From Planctomycetaceae bacterium UBA6894 (GTDB lineage: Bacteria; Planctomycetota; Planctomycetia; Gemmatales; Gemmataceae), in assembly GCA_002451275.1 (NCBI GenBank), contig DKBS01000186.1:2253-20902 (forward strand): a stretch of 18,650 bases of DNA. Direction: 5' to 3'. The notes under the pieces are model-generated. The model was not told the DNA's origin. It saw only the letters and a program-made list of their open reading frames with translations, and ran no database searches. Made by a program: the position numbers and the translations under genes. This document shows positions 1 to 5,093 of the stretch, piece after piece (position 1 is the first letter of the stretch; every line of letters begins with the position of its first letter).

Positions 1-4
1 AGCC

Positions 5-397
5 ATGCAACGCGACGACTGGAAATTCCATTACACCGGCAAGCAACTGCTGGAAGCCGCCAAGGCCAAGGTCAGCCATCACCAGGGCAAATACACCTGG
101 TGGCTGGCCACGAAAGACAGCCTGCTGAACACGATTCGATCGGAAGGGCTGGAGGTGTCCGAGGCGCAGGCGTTGCAGCATCCCGGGCACAAGGCGCGGG
201 ACTGGAACCAGGGTGCGCGTGTGATGGTTCGCAACGACTTGCAGACCCAGCTCGACGAGTGCCTGCGCAAGCTGGCCTTCCACACCGGTGAGCTCGACTC
301 GTTTCAGGGCTGGGTCCAGGTGTTCGAGGCCAATCAGGGATCAGAACTGCCACTCGATCATGAGGACTGGATGTTCTTCTTCGGCCGGGACCAGTGA
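5..397 (+). CDS. Hypothetical protein, 130 aa (start may lie upstream of the window)
   Basis: I do not recognise the family. The predicted protein is soluble, with no signal peptide or membrane segment, and is rich in charged and aromatic residues (several Trp, a C-terminal DWMFFFGRD stretch). Codon use is strongly G/C at third positions, as in the clear genes of this window, which supports real coding. The frame is open to the window edge upstream of the ATG at 5, so the true start may be outside and no ribosome binding site can be judged. The next gene on the same strand begins 79 bases after the stop, so the two could be co-transcribed. No function is offered. Confidence 0.6.
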   Translation: MQRDDWKFHYTGKQLLEAAKAKVSHHQGKYTWWLATKDSLLNTIRSEGLEVSEAQALQHPGHKARDWNQGARVMVRNDLQTQLDECLRKLAFHTGELDSFQGWVQVFEANQGSELPLDHEDWMFFFGRDQ

Positions 398-476
398 TCC
401 CGGGGAGGTACAGCAACAGGCTCCGCCAAGGTGCGGGGATTCCGCTTCGTTACGGCATGAAAAAGGAGAGTGCATC

Positions 477-842
477 ATGTTTCCAGGTTTTCCTGGCCGG
501 TATGTCTTTCGTGAAAAGCGCAAACCGCTGGATTGCATCACCCGCGTGCGGTCAAGAACAATGGACAATGCGTGGGCCAAGAACACCGTTTTTATCGAGG
601 AGAGAAACGGCGGACCTGGCTACTGGCTTTGGGTTTCCCTTCGGCGTGAAACCTTGCCGGATGATCTGCAGGCAATCATCCGGGCCGTGAACCGTGAATT
701 GCGGGCGGGGGCGCCTCTTGTGGAATGCCCCGGCTGCATGGCGCTGCGTGATTGGCTGGAAGAACAGGTGCCAGAGGTCCTGGCCGATTTTGATGCCGAG
801 ATCGCAAGAAGAGGGCGCACCAGGCCGGATCGGGCGAAATGA
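477..842 (+). CDS. Hypothetical protein, 121 aa
   Basis: The frame is open from further upstream, but the ATG at 477 is preferred because AAAAAGGAGAG lies directly before it with about 7 bases of spacing. From there the product begins MFPGFPGRYVFREKRK. It is soluble, has no signal peptide, contains one CPGC motif near the middle, and ends in a basic tail (RRGRTRPDRAK). I do not recognise a family. The last codons contain CCGGATCGGGCG (825-836), which matches the core of the 30-bp repeat behind three genes further on; this may be chance. It lies 79 bases downstream of the first hypothetical gene on the same strand. Confidence 0.6.
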   Translation: MFPGFPGRYVFREKRKPLDCITRVRSRTMDNAWAKNTVFIEERNGGPGYWLWVSLRRETLPDDLQAIIRAVNRELRAGAPLVECPGCMALRDWLEEQVPEVLADFDAEIARRGRTRPDRAK

Positions 843-1117
843 AAAGCAATAGCCCTGACCTTGCTTCAGCTTGGGATAAACAAGCAGCGTGGTGCTGGTA
901 GCGCGCATGGCGGGTCTGCTCACGCCCCGGAGTTCCAGCGGGGGCCTTAGGGGCCGTGCACATAAGGATGTCGCCGGTCTTCTTGGTGGATTCGGATCGA
1001 CACTGGGTGCAGGGTAGCGTGTGGCTCAAGGGATAGATTTTGGAGGCGGACACGGGGAGTGGCCGAGAGTGTGACCGGAGCTGCGTTCTCTCAATAAGCC
1101 AGCTTGACGGAAGTGTG
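843..1117. other. Gene-free stretch
   Basis: No frame on either strand has a good start with a ribosome binding site or a recognisable protein. It lies between the end of the + strand hypothetical gene and the end of the - strand kinase remnant. I see no clear terminator, RNA gene or repeat in it. Confidence 0.45.
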
Positions 1118-1379
1118 CTACCCCGCCTTGTCGGCCTCGGAATTTGCCGGCAACAGTACCTCGTACAGGGCGCCACCCTGGGGCCCTGGGCTGTAGCGGA
1201 TGATGCCTTGGTGGGCCATGGAGATGCTCTTGCAGATGGCTATCCCCAGCCCGGTGCGGATGCCTGCGTGGCCTCTGGGGCGGCCCAGACGGTCAGATTG
1301 GGAACGGATGAACCGCTCGAATAAGCCCGGGCACATCCTCAGGCGGCACTCCCCGCCCACGACTTACTGCAGGTTGAGT
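1118..1379 (-). pseudogene. Histidine kinase ATPase-domain remnant, copy 1 (frameshifted)
   Basis: Read on the minus strand, the final 70 or so codons give the end of a histidine kinase HATPase_c domain: an F-box-like LFERFIRSQ, then RTGLGIAICKSISMAHQG (the G2 box region), then GGALYEVLLP and a short tail before TAG. Just upstream, the next frame reads VSRGRGVPPEDVP, the G1 box region (usual form VxDxGxGVPPED), so one shift near 1325-1340 separates the two. The aspartate expected in the G1 box is absent, as though one codon was lost. There is no H box, dimerisation domain or sensor domain. The fragment cannot make a working kinase. Its 3' part is about 89% identical in DNA to a second copy at 2301-2423. 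Confidence 0.75.
1146..1268. repeat. Direct repeat, copy A (kinase 3' end)
   Basis: These 123 bases align without gaps to 2301-2423, at a constant offset of 1155 bases, with about 14 mismatches counted by eye. The repeat encodes the G2-box end of a histidine kinase on the minus strand in both places. Confidence 0.85.
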
Positions 1380-1380
1380 A

Positions 1381-1524
1381 CGGAATAAGGAAGTGCCTGC
1401 CGCAACCCTTTAGCACGAGAAGCTCGCATAGGTTGCCGATCACGCTGCCTCAAATGCCAACGAGGATTCCACCGAGGCTGCCGATGTAAATCGCGATTTT
1501 CGTATCAATCCAAGATTCGCTCAT
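1381..1524 (-). pseudogene. Small membrane protein interrupted by an in-frame TGA
   Basis: The ATG at 1524 follows AAGGAGAATAAAC, a very good ribosome binding site. The reading begins MSESWIDTKIAIYIGSLGG and stops at TGA (1450-1452) after 24 residues. Reading through in the same frame gives GSVIGNLCELLVLKGCGRHF, which continues the glycine-spaced hydrophobic helix and then a basic end, as in small one- or two-helix membrane proteins of about 50-60 residues. A GGA-to-TGA change would explain the stop. The frame then runs into the kinase remnant at about 1380. It could still express a 24-residue peptide. The family is not identified. Confidence 0.5.
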
Positions 1525-1582
1525 GTTTATTCTCCTTGTTTGGTTGCCGGTTACGCTGACCGAAGTTCCGACATGAGGATTC

Positions 1583-1744
1583 GTGACACTGTGCTGGGCT
1601 CCGGACGGGAAAAAGTTGCTCTTGACCTGCGTTCCCAACGGCGATGGCAAACTCAGGAACGTTCTGGTCGATGCCGCGACCGGCAAAGCCGAGGCGATCG
1701 AACTGCCAGCCGACGTGCGGGTTCTGGATTGGTCGGGCGACTCA
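1583..1744 (+). pseudogene. Fragment of a WD40/TolB-like beta-propeller protein
   Basis: The + strand encodes CWAPDGKKLLLT, then a linker, then NVLVDAATGKAEAIELP and VRVLDWSGD. This is the pattern of a PD40/TolB propeller blade (W-x-PDGKKLL, a strand, then D-x-x-TGK) followed by the start of the next blade. After about 54 residues the homology stops, at the point where the oppositely oriented small membrane gene ends (1742). A propeller protein would need several more blades on both sides, and none is visible, so this is a relic. The GTG at 1583 is only the nearest possible start and has no good ribosome binding site. Confidence 0.6.
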
Positions 1745-2011
1745 CTTCCGCTTCTGGAATTCGACCGCCTGGGCTGCGAGTTGTGCGTTGTGCTCGTCAG
1801 TCATCTTCGAGAGCTGGATGTTGTGGTCCTCGGTCATCTTCCTGATCTGTTGGTTGTGCACGGCCATCATTTCCATCAACTGGGCGCTATGTCGGTCTGT
1901 CATCACAAATATCGTGACTATCAAGATGACCAGTGGAACGAGTACGAGGAGGGGTGCCCAAGGCGGACGCCGACGAGCCTGATCGGGCTGGGTCAAGATG
2001 GCGCTTTCCAT
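1742..2011 (-). CDS. Small membrane-anchored coiled-coil protein, 89 aa
   Basis: The ATG at 2011 is preceded by AAGGA with 5 bases of spacing; a GTG one codon upstream is possible but less well placed. Residues 1-18 are polar, with an RRRPP stretch, residues about 19-37 form one hydrophobic helix (LLVLVPLVILIVTIFVM), and the rest is polar and helical. From His41 the sequence repeats every 11 residues (starts at 41, 52, 63 and 74) in the pattern H-N/S-x-Q-L/I-x-K/E-M, which suits a hendecad (right-handed) coiled coil. With the positive residues on the N-terminal side, the tail would face the periplasm. The last 10 residues depart from the repeat, and the stop abuts the propeller fragment on the other strand, so the C-terminus may be truncated. 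Function unknown. Confidence 0.6.
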   Translation of the reverse strand: MESAILTQPDQARRRPPWAPLLVLVPLVILIVTIFVMTDRHSAQLMEMMAVHNQQIRKMTEDHNIQLSKMTDEHNAQLAAQAVEFQKRK

Positions 2012-2272
2012 CACATTCCTTCAAAGTTCGAATCAAGGTCAGGTGAGCCGACGACGGTCGGCGAATAGCGGAGTGTGAATTATAACATTTGTGACATCCT
2101 ATGGCGGGCCCCAGGTTGTCACATCGGCCTGTGGGTATCGCATCGCATTCTACGCAGAATTTTTGTCGAACCGAGTTTGGTAAAAGTGGTGCAGGCAGAC
2201 CGGACCTGGCCGGACCGCGAATGGACGGATGTTGCTAGCGCGGTGGAATAAACGGCTGAATGGCAAGGCAAG
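2012..2272. other. Gene-free stretch, likely upstream region of the coiled-coil gene
   Basis: No coding frame stands out. It holds a perfect 6-bp stem hairpin (GCCGAC, 4-base loop, GTCGGC, 2047-2062), an isolated TATAAT on the minus strand (2079-2084), and a weak 5-bp hairpin followed by TTTTTG on + near 2148-2166. The other side is bounded by the stop of the chimeric kinase-tail ORF. Confidence 0.4.
2079..2084 (-). promoter_or_regulatory. Possible -10 box for the coiled-coil membrane gene
   Basis: A perfect TATAAT on the minus strand sits about 68 bases upstream of the ATG at 2011, in otherwise GC-rich DNA. No convincing -35 box is found 16-18 bases upstream of it, so this is a weak call based on one hexamer and its position. 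Confidence 0.25.
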
Positions 2273-2581
2273 TCAGCCTGTATGATCCTTCGCCGATTTC
2301 GCCGGCAGCAGCAGCTCGTACAGGGCGCCACCCTGGGGCCCTGGGCTGTAGCGGATGATGCCCTTGTGGGCCATGGCGATGCTCTTGCAGATGGCCAGCC
2401 CCAGTCCTGTGCGGGCCCCGGCGTCGCCGGTGGCGCTAACGAGGATGTTCCAGAGGGCAGCCAGCTCGCTGGGCTTGAGTGCTTGCATAGACAAGCTCGG
2501 CCAATCGTACACGCCCCGAGATTCGGACCTCGCGATGACTGCCGCCACCGATTCCTCTGCCCTGAGCCAGTAGACTCCCAT
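2273..2581 (-). pseudogene. Chimeric ORF: unknown N-terminus fused to a histidine kinase tail, copy 2
   Basis: The ATG at 2581 has GGAGGG 8 bases upstream and opens a 102-residue frame ending at TGA. Residues 1 to about 47 (MGVYWLRAEES..., then VYDWPSL and ELAALWNIL) do not resemble a kinase; they look like the start of a small conserved protein of a different, unidentified family. Residues from about 53 on (DAGARTGLGLAICKS, then GGALYELLLP and a 9-residue tail) are the G2-box end of an HATPase_c domain, homologous to the remnant at 1118-1379 down to the position of the stop. With no N, G1 or H box it cannot be a kinase. A joining event between two genes is the simplest explanation. It follows the 783-base orphan gene on the same strand and might still be transcribed. 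Confidence 0.6.
2301..2423. repeat. Direct repeat, copy B (kinase 3' end)
   Basis: Gap-free partner of 1146-1268, with about 14 mismatches in 123 bases. Both copies encode the same kinase C-terminus on the minus strand, but the flanks on both sides are unrelated. Confidence 0.85.
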
Positions 2582-2638
2582 GCACCACGCCCTCCGCAGC
2601 CGAACGGCAGCGGAAACCGGGCTGCCGTCAAAAGACGA

Positions 2639-2668
2639 TGGTTTCAAAACCCGCGTGATCGGCGGCTC
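2639..2668 (-). repeat. 30-bp 3'-flanking repeat, copy 1
   Basis: On the minus strand it reads GAGCCGCCGATCACGCGGG followed by TTTTGAAACCA, starting 4 bases after the TGA of the 260-aa orphan gene. It aligns without gaps to the copies at 3511-3540 and 4291-4320, and is the most divergent of the three. CCGC and GCGG could form a short 4-bp stem in this copy. Confidence 0.65.
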
Positions 2669-2672
2669 CGGT

Positions 2673-3455
2673 TCACCGCTTTGTTCTTCCGGGTTTTGGC
2701 CAGCTCACATCCAGGTGAAAGTTGTTGAAATCGGGATCATTCAAATCGCCAGCATGCCGAATGACGCCGCCGGATGGCAACGAAGACATTTTGACCTGTT
2801 GGCCATCCTGGACAATATGGCCAAACGCCTGGAGTTCGATCAAACGATTGCAAAGATCAATGACACCGTCTTCGAGTTCGGTTGTGACATTGTGGACGCT
2901 GATATCCGGCCTGCCGAATTTTCGCATGCCGCGTGAATGGTACCACTTCAACGAGGAATCGGGTTCTTCCGAGACGAGGATCACCGTGTGATGACCGGGA
3001 ACCGCGGCAGCAGGATCAAAAACTTGTTGTTTCCAATCCGAAGGTTGCCACCAGCGGAACATAAACGGATCGTATATTGCACATCCGCCGTGATCGATCA
3101 AATATGTTATAAAGCCGACCGTGTCGCGTAAATAATCCAGCGTCGATGAATCGGTCGGTGTGCCCCGCAAGACCACGCAATACTGGGATTCTTTCACGAC
3201 TGCAGCGAGTTTGGGATTATCGTTGACGAATACGTCCCAGGGGTATCCCTGGCGGAAATTTCCGGGCACTTCAGGGCGCTTGTTCGGGCCATACGACATT
3301 ACCTTGATGCCGTCAGGCGCGCCATTGGTGCGGTATTCAAGCCGCGGCAATGGAGTGGATAAATTGATCTCGCCGTAAACGACATAGAACAACATCGGAT
3401 CGCCGCCACCAGCGACTAGATGCTTCCGTTCCCAAGATTCGATTTCAGAGGTCAT
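2673..3455 (-). CDS. Orphan conserved-type protein, 260 aa
   Basis: A soluble protein with no signal peptide or membrane helix. Visible blocks are an N-terminal DPMLFYVVYGEI, a central LIDHGGCAIYDPFMFRWW, then HHTVILVSEE and SRGMRKFGRPDISVHNV, and near the end DLNDPDFNNFHLDV. The RG-x-RKFGRPD-x-S-V block and the 'is present in a given place' style of HGG-x-AIYDP resemble DUF4261-like and similar uncharacterised proteins, but I cannot assign a family. The ATG at 3455 lacks a good ribosome binding site. It is the third of three same-strand orphan genes, about 100 bases after the stop of the gene before it, and is followed by the shared 30-bp repeat. The lower third-position GC compared with metabolic genes here suggests an accessory origin. 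Confidence 0.65.
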   Translation of the reverse strand: MTSEIESWERKHLVAGGGDPMLFYVVYGEINLSTPLPRLEYRTNGAPDGIKVMSYGPNKRPEVPGNFRQGYPWDVFVNDNPKLAAVVKESQYCVVLRGTPTDSSTLDYLRDTVGFITYLIDHGGCAIYDPFMFRWWQPSDWKQQVFDPAAAVPGHHTVILVSEEPDSSLKWYHSRGMRKFGRPDISVHNVTTELEDGVIDLCNRLIELQAFGHIVQDGQQVKMSSLPSGGVIRHAGDLNDPDFNNFHLDVSWPKPGRTKR

Positions 3456-3510
3456 GGCATTGTTTCAGAGGCAAAACGACCAAGATAGCCCGCCGGCGGC
3501 CAAGATCAGT

Positions 3511-3540
3511 TGACTTCAAAATACGCCCGATCCGCGGCTC
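3511..3540 (-). repeat. 30-bp 3'-flanking repeat, copy 2
   Basis: On the minus strand it reads GAGCCGCGGATCGGGCGTA followed by TTTTGAAGTCA, starting 15 bases after the TAA of the 227-aa orphan gene. It matches the copy at 4291-4320 at 25 of 30 positions. Between the stop and the repeat, ACCGCC and GGCGGT flank the stop codon and could form a hairpin. Confidence 0.65.
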
Positions 3541-3555
3541 GGGTGGACCGCCTTT

Positions 3556-4239
3556 TTAGGGGGCGGTATCCGCGGGCGTTAGCGTTTTCCACTTATCCGC
3601 TAAAAGGTGAAAACCGAACTCGCCTCCATGGCGCGGACCCGGTTTGAACAGGCCGCTCAAGGTCAAATCTTGGATCGCATTCGTGAAGCCATCCGATCCA
3701 CACGGCTTGCCCCACGGACGGCGTTTGTAGCCGATGAGCTTTGCTGATGTCGGTTCGCGCAAGGCTGACACAACCGCGCTGACCTTTGACGGTTGCTTCC
3801 GAGCCAGTTCCGAGACGACCGCAAAGACCACAACCGGATTGAACGAGAGGCTTTTGCGGGAACCACCAGCGAAAGACTCGTTCCCGATCGACAGAAATAC
3901 ATCGGGAGCAAGGTCCTCGCGTTCGCACTCCGTCCACGCAGGTGCCCACACTTCCAAATTAAAGAATTTCCACGACTTGGATGCATCCTTGTTCGCCGGG
4001 GAGCCGTGGCACCATTTTTGGTGATCAGCGTCCTTCCAGCCGAGCCGTCCAAACTTGACCTCGCGTGCCAGCTTCGGCAGGAATTGGGTCGAGCGCACCG
4101 CCGGGTTGCCACGCGCAGCTTGAATCAACGGGTCGATCGTCGGCCACAGCCGTTGCCAGACCTTCCAACGCCAGAGCGGCGCGGCATCAGGGCGGCCGAG
4201 AACGACATAGGTATCATAGTTGGCGGTGTGGAAAGCCAT
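3556..4239 (-). CDS. Orphan hypothetical protein, 227 aa
   Basis: The frame is open from 4299, but the first 20 codons there overlap the region just after the shared repeat and look like non-coding DNA, so the ATG at 4239 (MAFHTANYDTYVVLGR) is preferred; neither start has a strong ribosome binding site. The protein is soluble, rich in Trp and basic residues, and has no motif I can name. Visible blocks are LWRWKVWQRLWP near the N-terminus, FFNLEVWAPAW in the middle, and a Gly-rich GPRHGGEFGFHLLADKW near the C-terminus. The central VVVFAVVSELARKQ is an amphipathic helix and not a clear membrane span. It is the middle gene of the three-gene same-strand array. Confidence 0.6.
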   Translation of the reverse strand: MAFHTANYDTYVVLGRPDAAPLWRWKVWQRLWPTIDPLIQAARGNPAVRSTQFLPKLAREVKFGRLGWKDADHQKWCHGSPANKDASKSWKFFNLEVWAPAWTECEREDLAPDVFLSIGNESFAGGSRKSLSFNPVVVFAVVSELARKQPSKVSAVVSALREPTSAKLIGYKRRPWGKPCGSDGFTNAIQDLTLSGLFKPGPRHGGEFGFHLLADKWKTLTPADTAP

Positions 4240-4290
4240 TCGTATTAGCCCACTAATGACTGTCGCAACCGCGCGGCCACCGACAGACTT

Positions 4291-4320
4291 TGATTGCAAA
4301 ACACGCCCGATCCGCCACTC
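4291..4320 (-). repeat. 30-bp 3'-flanking repeat, copy 3
   Basis: On the minus strand it reads GAGTGGCGGATCGGGCGTG followed by TTTTGCAATCA, starting 15 bases after the TAA of the 144-aa orphan gene. It matches the copy at 3511-3540 at 25 of 30 positions with no gaps. Confidence 0.65.
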
Positions 4321-4335
4321 GATTTGATTACCTTG

Positions 4336-4770
4336 TTAACCGTCCTGGTCCATTAGAGAACGATACAACACTTCGTTCCATGGTTGGCCCCATGGTCCTG
4401 TTTGCGTGAGGTACCGCGAATATCCAGGTCGTTGCCCGTTGGCGATCATGGCAATAGGCTGCCCGTCCTGTACTACAGCACACGACTCTCCATCGTCGGA
4501 CCATTGCAAAGACCATTTATATTTGAACGGATCTTCAAACAAACCTTGGGGGCCGGCATAGCCCTCGGCAGCCGGTGGAGGACCGCCACGATAGAAACCG
4601 ATTTCCGACCTCTTGGGTGCCGTCACGCGATTAAATACCCATGCATCGGCAACGACTTCAGCGGAACCAGATTCGGAGAGGTACAGCCAAGCCGATGTGC
4701 CGTTGTCCTCGAAGGTCGCAGTTCGACCCGAATCAGGGTGCTTCTCGCTCAGGAACAACGAATCGTTCAT
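4336..4770 (-). CDS. Orphan hypothetical protein, 144 aa
   Basis: The ATG at 4770 has GAGGA 5 bases upstream, the best ribosome binding site in this array, so this may be the first gene of a transcript that runs through the next two. The product is soluble. It has TSAWLYLSE and VADAWVFNRV in the first third, a proline-rich GGPPPAAEGYAGP in the middle, then SLQWSDDGESCAVVQDG (a beta-hairpin with a propeller-like turn) and GPWGQPWNEVLYRSL near the end. These blocks look conserved rather than random, but I do not recognise the family. The stop is followed 15 bases later by the shared repeat. Confidence 0.6.
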   Translation of the reverse strand: MNDSLFLSEKHPDSGRTATFEDNGTSAWLYLSESGSAEVVADAWVFNRVTAPKRSEIGFYRGGPPPAAEGYAGPQGLFEDPFKYKWSLQWSDDGESCAVVQDGQPIAMIANGQRPGYSRYLTQTGPWGQPWNEVLYRSLMDQDG

Positions 4771-5010
4771 ATGTTCCTCTTCGGCTAACTTGTTTTTCTA
4801 AAGAAATACCCTTTTGGCTGGCTGGTACAGGGGTTAACGAGGCTTACGATATGGCGATGTGTGGGACCATTCAAGCGGATTGAGGCGAAATCCCCGCCAG
4901 CGAGGGGATAGTCGCGGCATGGCATCCGATGGATGACCACGGATATTTCGGCGTTACACCGATCTGGATTAACTGGAAAACAAGTTAAAGAGGATCGTGG
5001 TAGATGACTA
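4771..5010. other. Gene-free stretch of unknown content
   Basis: Both strands have short open frames here, but none with a ribosome binding site plus a protein-like sequence. A short hairpin (TCCCC, 7-base loop, GGGGA) lies near 4891-4908. The stretch may be remnant DNA. Confidence 0.35.
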
Positions 5011-5085
5011 AAGGGGACATTCAAATTTTCCCAAAGGGGCAACGATTTTTTGGTTTGCCCAAGGTGTAAACCAGAATGTCCCCTT
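5011..5085. repeat. 75-bp element with perfect 12-bp inverted ends and a nested hairpin
   Basis: AAGGGGACATTC (5011-5022) is repeated exactly in inverted form as GAATGTCCCCTT (5074-5085). Inside, GGGCAA (5037-5042) and TTGCCC (5055-5060) form a second, nested inverted pair. It ends 8 bases from the stop of the double-cupin gene on the minus strand. GGGGACATTC-type ends are typical of REP/MITE-like sequences mobilised by Y1 (REP-associated) transposases, but no transposase is visible. It could also serve as a transcription terminator for the cupin gene. Confidence 0.6.
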
Positions 5086-5093
5086 CAGCTCGA

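Noticed and set aside
1450..1452. TGA recoded as Gly or selenocysteine
   Set aside because: TGA is used as an ordinary stop by many genes here (e.g. at 10305, 12792, 18595), and no SECIS-like structure is evident, so a nonsense mutation is simpler.
2639..4340. Integron attC sites between the orphan genes
   Set aside because: The cassette-like layout and a stop inside GGTTAAC (4336-4341 region) suggest it, but no RYYYAAC/GTTRRRY pair with the right spacing is present at any of the three gaps.
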